From Diorhabda sublineata (lineage: Eukaryota > Arthropoda > Insecta > Coleoptera > Chrysomelidae): a stretch of 64,000 nt of DNA. The translations under genes and the position numbers were made by a program. Location of the stretch: NCBI RefSeq assembly GCF_026230105.1, contig NC_079474.1, positions 32,316,294-32,380,293 on the forward strand, written 5' to 3'. The notes beneath the pieces are model-generated. The model was not told the origin of the DNA. It worked only from the letters and a program-made list of their open reading frames with translations, and did no database searches. This document shows positions 45,121-55,949 of this stretch, piece by piece. Numbering within the stretch: position 1 is the stretch's first letter; every line of letters starts with the position of its first letter.

Positions 45121-45960
45121 ACTTAAGCTAAGTACTGGCAGGAAAAGAAACAGGAATTTATGGCGAGAAATAGCGAGAAGGTGAAGAGATGGATTATGGG
45201 GACTTTCCGCAACAAGTCAGCATTTTTGCAGCGCATTTCCACTAGGAGTATCAAGCGATTATTATTATCTACTTACTTCTTTCATTACATTCTCAATTTT
45301 CAGTTATTTTCGTTGCTGTTTTGATTAAGAACTTCTTCAACAATATATTAAAGCATAAAATTTGTCTTACTAATTTTGCAGCAGCTATGAATTAAGCTTC
45401 TATGCTACTTATTGCTTATCAATTGTTATATTTTCGACCACCAACCTTAACATAACTTTCTTTTTCGTCTCCACCGGTTCTATCACCACTCACGACTCTT
45501 GCCATGTTCGAAGATACAATACAAATGTTTCTTGTTTCCAGCTACCATTAGACAAATTTGTATTTCGAGTTTTATCAGGTCCCATATTATATCGTGGTTC
45601 TATTTTGACTTGGGTCGGCCAATTCCTCGTCTGCTTCCAAGTTCGTTTCGGTATAATGTTGATGGGGCTCTATCATCATTCATAAGCTGAGTACTGGCAG
45701 GAAAAGACAAGAAACACGAAGTTTTGGAGAGAAAGGTGTGGAGATGGATTATGGGGACTTATCTCCCCGCAACAAGAGGATCTAGACAGCATTTTTGCAG
45801 CGCAATTCCACTAGAAGTGTCAAGCCAATCTATTGCCACACGTGGGCCTTGGCCTATTCAAATATTTCTTGTCTTCAGCTATCGTTAACCAATTCCTTCT
45901 GTGCTTCCAGGTTAGTTTCGGTATAATGTTGATGGGGCTGTATCATTAGTCATAAATGCC
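45121..45960 (+). repeat. Tandem duplication, unit about 565 bp, second copy deleted
   Basis: AGCTAAGTACTGGCAGGAAA at 45,131 and AGCTGAGTACTGGCAGGAAA at about 45,686 start two copies. Both continue with GAGATGGATTATGGGGACTT, GCATTTTTGCAGCGCA and TCCACTAGxAGTxTCAAGC. The later part (CGGTATAATGTTGATGGGGC) occurs at about 45,650 and 45,920. The second copy is shorter by an internal deletion of roughly 290 bp. I do not recognise the unit; the frame at 45,499-45,690 lies in it. Confidence 0.8.
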
Positions 45961-46279
45961 GGATGCTGCTTTCACCTCCATAATCATTCTTTGGCTTGGA
46001 ATTTTTCATAGTAAATCATTCCATACTATTTATTATAAAAACGTATTGCTTCGTGAATTATCAAAGAGTTACGTTTGGCCTTGTTCAGATAAGTAATAGA
46101 ACTTTCCATGGTTCTACGAGGTTTTGATGATTTTCCTTGACAATAATTTTTTGGCTCTGAATTTTTTACTCTAAATCATTCCAAGATATCTTCGATATAA
46201 TTCTCATGGAGCTTTATTTGAATCCTCAATTTAGTTAACCTGATATTCAAAAAACAAACGACTAGGGCAAATATCTTTT

Positions 46280-46540
46280 CTTACAACTACTGGTGGTTTT
46301 ATTTTTTCTTCTAGATTGATACAATCAGTCCAATTCCTTTCCAAACTCCTCATCTTCCTTTCAGGATTGAAAAATGTGGTGGATGCCCGAGCTATTCTAA
46401 TTTCTATCCATTACATCTGACCATCGTTTCTATCTATTTGGTCACTGGTCAGGATCTCTACATGGAGATATTTGGAAGCAGAAAAAATCATTTTAATATC
46501 CTGTAAAACCTTCGGTTTAGAGGTGAGTTCGTGCTTCATT
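46280..46540 (-). mobile_element. Non-LTR retrotransposon fragment
   Basis: On the minus strand pieces read ILTSDQIDRNDGQM, EIRIARASTTFFNPERKMRS and LERNWTDCINLE. This follows the segment after the reverse-transcriptase core (EIRxRIxxARxxFxxMKKLxxxRNLNLxxR). It is probably a separate insertion from the LINE relic at 46,975-47,650, because that one reaches its own 3' end before this starts. Confidence 0.55.
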
Positions 46541-46974
46541 GATTGATTTCCGTACTCGGCATTAATTACAATCATTTTTTTCTACGAGGTTATTTATTTT
46601 ACCACAATAGAAATCAACCACAATAACGAAAATGCTCAGTTTAGTTCAGATATTGAATATAATTATATATAAAATTGACCTCATTCTTTCATCAACTTAT
46701 AAATTTAGTGTTTCATAAATAAAATCGTCATATATAAATTTTATGCAATGTTTGCTGTTTTCCATTTTACAAATTTTAGCAAACAACTAATCAGTTTATT
46801 ATTTTAAGGCTTACAGAAATATCACGTGCGAAAATATGGTTTCTTACTTTTTAATTAAGCATTTTACAATAACAGCAAATATTTTTAAAATTAAAACATA
46901 TTCTTATAATAAAATCAAGGTCCTTCTTTTTACCATATTCTACGAGGGTCCCACCCAACAAAAATATACATTTT

Positions 46975-47650
46975 CATTCCTTGTTTTTCAATAAGTTGAC
47001 TATCATCATAGCTATTTTGACCTTGGTAGCTGCGGCTCCAAATAGGTAAAGGTGAAGTGACGTTAAACTATTTTCGTAGGTCCCTAAGCCGAAATATTCT
47101 TATCTATCCAATACATCTTTTTTCTAAATTTTTCCGTGAATTATGAACTGCATAGTCTCATATTTGGAACTTCTCATGATATTTTCACAACATTAAAGAT
47201 CTCTACGTCCTTCTATATTCTTCCAAATTGGTCACATGATCTTTCCATGATACTCTCAGCATCCTAGACCCACATTCTAGTCTTCCCTCGCAATTGGCGT
47301 TGAAGTCGTGTAGCTCCTACACCATACAAAAGTTCAAAGTTCATGTTTGTCACTGTATGCCAGATCTGGTAATTTGCTGGGTGGTTAACGAATTCGAAGT
47401 TCAAATTGTGAATTACATTCCTCGTATTCCGTACTGAAAGGACTGTTTTTCTTTTGCCGTTTTCATATATTTGGTCTTTTCGACTTTTACTCTGAACCCG
47501 AATCTTTTTGATTCCTTTTCCAGTCTTCTGAATACTTATTCTAATTCATCTCGGGATCTAGCTACCAGTACATTAACGTTACAACATTGTCATAAGATTT
47601 CTTATAATCTATGAATCGCTTTAGTTGTGATTTTGATATTTCATGTAACT
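46975..47650 (-). mobile_element. Non-LTR retrotransposon relic (RT remnant to 3' end)
   Basis: Order on the minus strand: KRFIDYKKSYDNV (the FIDxxKAYDxV box of the reverse transcriptase, near 47,610), directly followed by VARSRDELE and RLEKESKRFGFRVKVEKTKY (near 47,555-47,460), then RMLRVSWKDHVTNLEEYRR (near 47,265), LRDLRK and AAATKVKIAMMIVNLL at 47,050-46,985. In a full element about 150 residues separate the first two pieces, including the catalytic ADD box, so that part is deleted. The end (AxxKVKIAMMIxNL) resembles that of the LINE at 29,420-30,020, suggesting one family. Confidence 0.8.
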
Positions 47651-48370
47651 TAGTTACTTAGAAAGTTTGATTGTAATCCACGGGCAGATTCGGTAGTTGT
47701 TGGAAAACCAAACGTAGTGAATGTTTTGAAGGATTAGTTGGTGGATATTGAACAAACTATTTACGTGATTCGCTATTAAGAGCGTCGTGTCGTGTGAAGA
47801 TTCTAGCTGGTCAAGTTGTTGGTACTTGTATGATATTTGGTTTAGTTTTAAACACATTTTACTTTCGATAATTAATTATATGTAAATACAATAACGATAA
47901 TTTTGTATTAATATATGAGAATTTAAGAAATTTAATTAGATTAGATCGTAGTGTACTTATCAGACAACGTACGACACTGATGAGGCTTCCACTATCCCGC
48001 AAACAAAGCGCAAAGTGGTCTTGCATTTAAAATAAATTGGGTCAATTGCCTTGTTCCGGTCAGAACCTTGGTATTATTTTTTCAAATTAGTTTATTTTAC
48101 CTTGTTTTTGTATACATATTGTGTAAAATGTATTACGCCAGCACCCGCATCTCTTTTGTTCAATTCAATTGTTTTCGGTTGTTGTTTTTATCATTTAAAT
48201 ATTATGCATTTCACTATATTCAGTTTATCTAATCTAATATTGACCTCGAAAACTATTAAGTAACGAAACTAGCACTACTTCAGGAAAAGTACGCATGCGC
48301 CAAAGGTGAGCGACTGTCAGACGTTTCGCCTGAAGCCTACTCTTTCGATTACGATATATATACCGTGTCG
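47651..48370. other. No gene seen
   Basis: The minus-strand frame 47,654-47,857 abuts the LINE relic and could be its decayed upstream part, but no box is readable. 48,051-48,263 is hydrophobic without motif. Confidence 0.35.
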
Positions 48371-48560
48371 GTAAACAAACCAGTGTAGCTGCGGCCTTCG
48401 TTTGTACAGGGGCTGTTTTTTGTTTTGTCGTAAAAATGATCGACGTAATAGAGCAACGAATTGTTGTGAAATTTTAAATGAAACTTGGCCGAGAAGATGT
48501 TGGAGATGATGAAAATATAGAAAAAGTGAACCCTGGGGTTTTTCATTTGTACTGAGAACA
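48371..48560 (+). mobile_element. mariner 5' end with internally deleted start of transposase
   Basis: ACAAACCAGTGTAGCTGCGG lies ahead of an ATG at 48,436 that reads MIDVIEQRIVVKF, stop, MKLGREDVGDDENIEKV. This is the mariner N-terminus (VEQRxxIKFxxKLGKT) joined to DENIEKV, which normally lies about 50 residues later, so an internal deletion is present. The leader is shared with the copy at 26,040-26,480. Nothing readable follows. Confidence 0.65.
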
Positions 48561-48881
48561 AAGTTCTTATCAGTTCCTAAATTTTGCCGCATGAAATGTG
48601 AATATTTCAAAATAAGTAAGATCGGAGATCCCAGAATGGACTCCATGATTCATTTTGATCTAGAGGAAAGAAAAAAGTCACAAATCAAATGAGTCGAAAA
48701 ACGGTAAATTGGTGTTTTTCATAAATCAGTCCAAGAGGTCAGTTTTCAGATTGGTCGCTCTAGATACTACCTTCTCTTTGAGCGGCTTTTTGAGTCTGAA
48801 AAAAAAAACCAAAAGTTGCTCGCAACAACGTCGAGACTGAATCAAAACTATCAAATCTTAAATTTTAGCAATTTTCTTGTA
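48561..48881. other. No gene seen
   Basis: The minus-strand frames at 48,317-48,646 and 48,349-48,561 overlap the mariner start in reverse and show no motif of their own. Confidence 0.35.
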
Positions 48882-49260
48882 ATGACGTCACGAAATCTCT
48901 CCAATATTTAATGCACGTACAGACTCTCGAGAAGTGCCTACTAGAGGCTCTCAATACGAGTTTAGGTAAGCGGAGGCGTCAGGAGATTGATTCTATAATA
49001 ACGTCGTCACGTCTTTTAACTCGCTCCCGAAAAACCCACACACAACAGAGCTATATAGAGCTGAGATGATAGGTGTACCCTCACGAAGAATGTGGATCGG
49101 GTATAAAACGCAGCGATCGCGTGACTTTTGCACAAAACGTTCATATTCAAAGAAAACATTATCTTTACCTTTCCTTCGACTTTGAGGTGTGTTTTATTTG
49201 GTCTTGGCGATTGAGAATTCATCCACTGTGAAGCCTGTTTGTTTTTCGATGATCAGGAAT
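48882..49260 (+). promoter_or_regulatory. LTR-like promoter segment (possible solo LTR)
   Basis: A locally GC-richer segment with TGACGTCA at 48,882, direct and inverted short motifs, GGGTATAAAACGCAG (TATA box near 49,098) and, about 30-45 bp later, TGACTTTTGCACAAAACG. The layout (enhancer-like motifs, TATA, then about 150 bp to a TGTT-rich end) is that of many insect LTRs. No second copy, primer-binding site or coding region is seen, so a solo LTR or another promoter is equally possible. Confidence 0.3.
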
Positions 49261-49619
49261 AATGTAGCACCTTTTTCATAATAATAAAAAACGACGAACA
49301 GAAAGAAGACGTGTTCGTAAAGACTTATTGATCAACAGAGATAGTTTTGATATGAAAGAAGGTTCAATATTTTCTATAAAACCTCGTATTTATAAATTAG
49401 AGATGATTTGATGTTAAAGATAATTTTTCAATCGAAATATTTTCGTGATGCATCATTCTCACAAGATAACGTATAACGGATAACAGGAAGATTGTTCATA
49501 GTCGACATATTAGATTTAAACGAGGAAATGCCTCATGAAGTGAACATAGCGCAACGAAAAACGTCGTCCTAAATTAATAATTATTTTATTCGTTCAACAG
49601 TGTTCATAACCTGGGAATA
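49261..49619. other. No gene seen
   Basis: AT-rich stretch without motif. Confidence 0.35.
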
Positions 49620-49700
49620 TAAACAATTTGTAATGATGTGCTTCCATCAGCGACTGATTTCACGTATAGAAAACGATGGACGACATTTTGAACAACTAGG
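49620..49700 (+). mobile_element. C-terminal tail of a Tc1/mariner-superfamily transposase
   Basis: The plus strand reads MMCFHQRLISRIENDGRHFE followed by QL and a stop. The pattern FxxRxxxCIxNxGxHFxxL ends the transposases of a Tc1/mariner-superfamily group common in insects. The following AACGCCATCTATCC recurs in similar form near 21,938. Only about 24 codons are kept. Confidence 0.5.
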
Positions 49701-51030
49701 GCGCCACTAATTTGTTCTATGATTAGATAACGCCATCTATCCGCAAACGTAAGATTATTATGATAACAGTTAAAATTACTGTAAACACTTTTTATCCAGA
49801 ATAAATTTTTAGTTACCATTTGGACGAACTAGTTTCATAAACGTTCGAAAAAAAATTCTTGCCGTTTACACATTTCTTGAGATATCTCGGGATAGAAAAA
49901 TGATATATACATGCAGTTTTCACTATTTTAATATTAATTTAGTTCACTACTCAAATTTTTAAGAGAAATCACAATATGTAAAACAACGCACTCTAGCATT
50001 CAAGCTGTTAATTAAGTTTCTTATAATTTATAGATTTAACAACAACCCGTGTGTTTATAACTACTTTTATTTATTTTTTTACACTAAAACTGTAGCCTAC
50101 AGATGTGTTGACGGTTGCATCTCGATTTTGTAAATCTAGAGCTGCGTTCTTAGGTAATTCGCCCATTATCTCTTTCTTTTTTATTTTTATACAAAGGATA
50201 AAAAAGAAATTTATGAATGCTGGTACATCGAAGCAAGATAATTAGATATTGTATCAGTATCAGTCTTTGACAAGTTTGCAAAATTTAAATTGAATCTAAT
50301 CAATCAAAGAAGCAAAATCCAGGCCAAAAAATCAGTTAGAAACATATAACTGAAATTTAAAAACGTTTTAAGCAAAAATTTATGGACGAACTAATAATTG
50401 ACAATAATCTTGAAGAGTTAATTATAAATTTAAATAATGATTCAAGTATAGATAGCTACAGCTGCGGAAATGATGAATATTCTAATTATTGGGGTATTGA
50501 GGATTTTCCCAACGAAAATGAACCATGAATTTCAATAGTTTTCATCAAACTCCATATTGAATTTTGATATACGAAACGTCTATACAAACAATCATGTAAA
50601 ATTGATTAAATTTGTAAAGCACACCTAGTTTTATTACAGGTAATAATCGGTGCATACACAGGTGATTTACAAGCTATATAAATTGGATTAAAAATTTCCA
50701 TGACGATTTTCCAATAATTAATTAAGTGACATTACGGTTTTTTTTATATAAACACACATAACCTTCGGTTTGTTTAGTAACAATGAGTAGAAGCCATTTG
50801 ATCATTAACAATTTTTAATATACGAAGCTGATAAGGTATCCAACATCACATGGTTATGTAGTATTATTAAAATTGAACCAACAAAATATAACGCAAAACG
50901 TCTTATCAGTAGATAAACATGCAAATATAAATGAACCAAGGATGAATTCCGTTTATCTTACGTATAGGAATGGATATGGATAATTTCAACGATATAATGA
51001 CATCAATTTAATGCCAAAAAAACGAAGTTG
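49701..51030. other. No recognised gene; one small acidic frame
   Basis: An ATG at 50,381 opens a 48-codon frame, acidic and Asn-rich (MDELIIDNNLEELIINLNND start), ending at 50,527. Transposase N-termini such as those of piggyBac are often acidic like this, but nothing further supports it. The rest is AT-rich. Confidence 0.3.
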
Positions 51031-51032
51031 TA

Positions 51033-51640
51033 AAATAAAAGTTGAATTAAAATGTAAGAACAGTGTCTGAAGGACTTGTAAACGTGGTGAAACCACACGA
51101 CTGAAGTAAAATATAGTTACAGCTACAGTAAACTCATTAACCATTAACCAGCTAAATTTAAGCTTCAAATAACCCTGAGGTACTTTCCTACATTAAGCTC
51201 ATTAGGTATCAGCTGAATTGAAGCTTCAAATAACCCTGAGGTACTCAGCTACTGTGAACTCATTAAATACATGTTAAAATTGAAGCTTCAAATAACTCTG
51301 AGGTATTCAGCTGCACTAAACTCATCAAATACATGCTGAATTGAAGTTTCAAATAACCCTGAGGTACTCAGCTGCCGTGAACTCATTAAATACATGTTAA
51401 AATTGAAGCTTCAAATAACTCTGAGGTAATCAGCTGCACTAAACTCATCAAATACATGCTAAATTGAAGCTTCAATAACTCTGAGGTACTCGGCTACAGT
51501 AAACTCATTAGGTATCAGCTAAATCGAAGCTTCAATTAACCCTGAGGTATTCTATTGAGGAAAAGTAAAAGTTGACTTAAAATGTGCCTAAAGGACTTTT
51601 AAACGTGCTGAGACCACACACCTGAAGTAAAATATAGTTA
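51033..51640 (+). repeat. 61-bp tandem repeat array 1, flanked by a 90-bp direct repeat
   Basis: About seven copies, from about 51,120 to 51,555, of a unit with AATTGAAGCTTCAAATAACC, CTGAGGTACTCAGCTGCxGT and GAACTCATTAAATACCAGCT. Spacing varies slightly and the units are more diverged than those of array 2. A flanking segment (AAAAGTTGAATTAAAATGTA, GGACTTGTAAACGTGGTGA, CTGAAGTAAAATATAGTTA) lies at 51,035-51,120 and recurs after the array at 51,557-51,640, so the array sits between direct repeats. Each unit holds a TTGAAGCTTCAA palindrome. Confidence 0.9.
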
Positions 51641-51702
51641 TAGTATAGACCAAAACGCGTGTGGGTGCCCTGCTTTGGTGTTTCAAAATTATGGTCATAT
51701 AA

Positions 51703-51840
51703 TTTATGTTTCTAAATGTTCTTGATTTTAGGTCACTTCTGTTTCAAAATTAGTTTTTTTTATCTACCTTTTAAAAATTATTAAGAAAACCAATTTTAAA
51801 ACAGAAGAGACCTAAAATCAAGAACATTTAGAAACATAAA
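51703..51840. repeat. Near-perfect hairpin, 138 bp
   Basis: The left arm begins TTTATGTTTCTAAATGTTCT at 51,703. The right arm is its reverse complement, ending at 51,840. Arms are about 49 bp with two mismatches; the loop is about 38 bp and AT-rich. It lies 60 bp beyond array 1. It may be a small MITE or the hairpin end of a larger element that includes the arrays. Confidence 0.88.
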
Positions 51841-53525
51841 CATATCAAAATGTCTAAGAAATAAGAGATTAAAGAAAATATGTCTCGACTGAAAAAACTA
51901 TATGCATGATAAAATTAGTACGAGAAGGTCAAATAATAAAACAGAAGTTTAAGTAATTAGGAATTGACATAACCAGGACAAGTAAATAAGGTCACGAGAT
52001 GTCTTCAGAACGCAGTATGGCGAACCAAACACCTAAAACAAGAAACATGGGAACGAATTCACAAAGTAATGATACATCAGAAACAAGACCAGAAACATCA
52101 AAAACGAAAACAATTTTTGGAGACCACAAAAATGAAAATTATCAGGTGGATATCGGGAAAACCATTACTATACCGAGAAAGAAGGGCTGTGTACTTTTTT
52201 CTAAACTCATTAACCCATTATTAATCTCTTTGTTTCCTTACATTCAGCTTCCCAGATTTATATTGCTGTCTTTCTTTTATAATTTCGAATAATCAAATTA
52301 AAAAGTTAAATAATAATAATTCACAATCTGAATTCACAGATTCTAACCTAACCTTAAAGTTATGTTTTCGCGTGAAATTAATAGAAAATCTGTTTAATCA
52401 AATGTGAATTCAAGTATTGAGGCAATAGGAATTTAAAGAACACAAAAATGGGATTACTTACCCTCATAAAAATACACGTAAAGATCACTGTTTGAACTTG
52501 GAGAGTGGTTTGGTAATAGAGAATTCAACTAGTTATTAGATGGCAGCACGATACATACTATATGATGATCTCGGGTTGTACCCCAGTATTCAATTTTGCC
52601 CCCCCTTTCAATACTAGAAATTTGGATCAACTGAGCATTATGTAAACAAACATCTGGAAAAATGACCTTGAGAAATTTCCATAAATAAGAACTAAACTTG
52701 CACAACACCTCGTATACTTACATTATAAATTAACTCATCTAGGGTTTACCTTGATAAATTTTTTACCTAAATAGTTATAATAGAAAAAAATGATGCATTT
52801 TAGTGAATTACCGATCTTTGATTCCATGGTATGAGAAAGTAAAGTTGAAGGTGATTCACAACATTATTTGTTTATAAATTGCCAGAATAACAAGTCCGTT
52901 TTATGTTTTTTTTTAATAATATACTTTCTGTAAAAATTCAATGGGACAAGATTTGTTTAAAATAGAAATGAATCGTGGAGATGAAATGGGTCCAAAATGA
53001 GAACATATCCAAGCAAAACAATTCATTCAAGCATAAATTAATTCGCGCCTTACATATTACCACATACTGGAGACTAAAAAAGTGATTATAAAATCAGACA
53101 AGTCATTAAAAATCTTATTTTTATTTAATTTCATGCAATTTCAAAATTAAATCCATGCATACGGTGATAATCACAAATTTGTAATTCGACGAATGGTGTA
53201 TGACTTTAATTAAGTCAATTCAGTAGCAAAAGCTCGTTTTCATGCGATTTAATAATATCATGATACTTTGAAGCATGCCAGGATGACATTTCATGTATTT
53301 AAAGGTTAAGATTTCTGTATTAAATTAAAATGTGTCAACCGAAGTGATCTTGACAGCTGCACGGAGATTAGATTTAATTATAAGTGAATAAAATCCACTA
53401 AAGGGAATATTGCAATTAAATCTAGGTAAGGCAATAGAACGACAACATGCTGGCCAATAACCTTTCTGAATTTTATGCACTAGCATTTGAAACAAGGCTA
53501 GTGTTATACAAGACGCATTACTAAC
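51841..53525. other. Spacer between repeat arrays; one unassigned frame
   Basis: The frame at 51,999-52,292 begins with a polar Thr/Ser/Asn-rich part (MSSERSMANQTPKTRNMGTN) and ends hydrophobic. I do not recognise it. No copy of the 61-bp unit lies in this spacer and no other repeat was seen. Confidence 0.35.
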
Positions 53526-54170
53526 TAAATTGAAGTTTCAAATAACCCTGAGGTACTCAGCTGCTGTAAACTCATTAAATACCAGCTGAATTGAAGCTTC
53601 AAATAACCCTGAGGTACTCAGCTGCCGTGAACTCATTAAATACCATCTGAATTGAAGCTTCAAATAACCCTGAGGTACTCAGCTGCCGTGAACTCAATAA
53701 ATACCAGCTGAATTAAAGCTTCAAATAACCCTGAGGTACTCAGCTACTGTGAACTCATTAAATACCACCTGAATTGAAGCTTCAAATAACCCTGAGGTAC
53801 TCAGCTGCCGTGAACTCATTAAATACCATCTGAATTGAAGCTTCAAATAACCCTGAGGTACTCAGCTGCCGTGAACTCAATAAATACCAGCTGAATTGAA
53901 GCTTCAAATAACCCTGAGGTACTAAGCTGCCGTGAACTCATTAAATACCAGCTGAATTGAAGCTTCAAATAACCCTGAGGTACTCAGCTGCCGTGAACTC
54001 ATTAAATAGCAGCTGAATTGAAGCTTCAAATAACCCTGAGGTACTCAGCTGCCGTGAACTCATTAAATACCAGCTGAATTGAAGCTTCAAATAACCCTGA
54101 GGTACTCAGCTGCCGTGAACTCATTAAATACCAGCTGAATTAAAGCTTCAAATAACTCTGAGATACCAGG
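53526..54170 (+). repeat. 61-bp tandem repeat array 2, higher-order structure
   Basis: About ten and a half head-to-tail copies of the same unit as array 1, exactly 61 bp each and nearly identical. Variant positions recur every three units: ACCATCTG followed by the unit with CTCAATAAATACCAGCTG appears near 53,640-53,705 and again near 53,823-53,888, 183 bp apart. This three-unit period shows expansion by blocks. The last unit (AACTCTGAGATACCAGG) is diverged, marking the array edge. Array 2 is more homogeneous, so younger, than array 1. Confidence 0.93.
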
Positions 54171-54960
54171 CTATAGTATTCATTTGAGCCAGAAAAATGA
54201 ATGAATGTGTGTGAAATTTGTCTAAAAAAATGAACCTAACTAATTAAGTTTACATTAACGTTGTTGAAAAATTATTATTTAAACATTTTCTACGACTCCT
54301 AATAAATACAGAAATCCATGCTGTTGGTACGGCGGCAAAATAAAATAGGTCAAAGCAAGGATTACATAGATCTCGTCACGAAGTATAGAAAGAGATGGAA
54401 GTGGGATATATATATCGATTTTCCCATTTCAGAGACTGGCAACATAAACCTTTTATTTATTTCTGACACAGTTACACCAAATTCAGATGATTGGCTCTGT
54501 TAAATACACCCCACCTCGAGTTTAATATGGATATTATTAGGGTTTCAGAATAAATATTTTAATGGAAAGATGAATAATCGATAGAAACCGAGCCAAATCT
54601 GGGTTTGCAAGCGGTAAACGAAATATATTCAGATGGTTTATATTCAAATGTAGTAGTCAGGGAAAGAATTATATATTTTAGATTTTTTCTATTTAGTTTT
54701 AAAATTCAATTAAACTCTGATATTCTATACATCACTTTTCGAGTTTTTTCACTTCAATTCATGAAATGATACTAATATTGCAGCGATTGCAAAGAGGCAG
54801 AAAATCATCTGAAGCCGCTAATTTAAGACGTAGTAATAATATAAAACTTTACACCTTCATCAAATATTGATTAGAATACAGTAATTTTACGTTTACGTAG
54901 TGAAGTCCATGAATTTTTAGTGTAACATAGAAAGGTCATAAAGATATAAATCTCAATCTC
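54171..54960. other. No recognised gene
   Basis: An ATG frame at 54,318-54,503 (MLLVRRQNKIGQSKDYIDLV start) is open for 61 codons; no family is recognised. Otherwise AT-rich. Confidence 0.3.
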
Positions 54961-54964
54961 TGTA

Positions 54965-55490
54965 TAGGCTTGGAAAGCGAAGCTGTGTAAGCTGGAGGGT
55001 TTTCATTAAGCAAGCGCACACCTAGACTGATTTTGCCGTGCCTGTTATTGATCATTTTTTGACGCAACTGCCTAGTAAACCATAGTTATTATACCGCATT
55101 CACAGCTGTATTTGATCACTTATAGTCAATCAAAATGATAACCTCGCAGTCCCAAAATCTCGTAGTTATCACTTTTTTGGTGATTTTCGCGACGTTTGCT
55201 TTTTTTGGCACGGATTCTCCTTCCCGATGCCTAATCTTTTTCTTGGTCCTCACGTCAAAGCTCTGAAAATCGGTCATAACTTTCTTCTTAACGCTGCGTT
55301 GAAATGGGAGGTAGCCACTAATTATTTTCATATTCAAATGCTCGGGTAGGATCCTTAGAACACTTGTTTTGAACTTAGAACAATTTCTTCCTGCGGCACA
55401 AGACCTTCCCCACGTGGGTAATCTTCTAATTATTCTCATCCTCAGCGAAATAACCCAAACCAGTTTTTAATTGTTGAAAATGGTGGGTCA
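54965..55490 (-). mobile_element. mariner transposase relic
   Basis: Minus-strand pieces: EHLNMKIISGYLPF (second helix-turn-helix), KKKVMTDFQSFDVRTKKKIR, GESVPKKANVAKITKKVITT, RFWDCEVIILIDY, then in other frames LRQKMINNRHGKISLGVRLL and NENPPAYTAS, where QDNAPAHTS has changed to NENPPAYTAS and the second catalytic Asp is lost. The first catalytic region is also changed. The wording (KLRxxIxxKRxGKLSxGVxLLxDNAPxH) suggests a lineage unlike the other copies. Third catalytic block not readable. Confidence 0.82.
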
Positions 55491-55945
55491 TCATAAATAG
55501 TCTCAGTTTGTGTTGGTGTTAATCAAAAATTTTTTAACTCAATTTGAGACAATTTTCAAGACGACTTGACTGACTGGTCTTTCGAGCTCCACTATAATAA
55601 AGCTGATCAAGTTGAAACTTGTATAAAGCTAGTTGAGATTTGTTACTGATGCGTGCAAGAATTCATGAAACGCAATACCTTTTGACTGTGATTTAGAAAT
55701 ATTCCTTTATAAAATCTATACATTGACAATTTGCATAATCATATCGAGATAAAAGTTCCTGTTTTACAGCTGGGTTTGTCCCCAACATATCTTCATAGAA
55801 TCAATCAATTTCATTCGAAAAATGTGAAATGAAAATAATTAAATACACCACCCCGATTTCTGAAAATATTATTTTGTTTAATAAATTTAAATTAATATTG
55901 TTATTGTTTAACTTCTTTTCAATCATTTTGACGCAATAATAAGAA
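55491..55945. other. No gene seen
   Basis: AT-rich separator between the mariner and Tc1-like relics, both on the minus strand. Confidence 0.35.
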
Positions 55946-55949
55946 ATGT

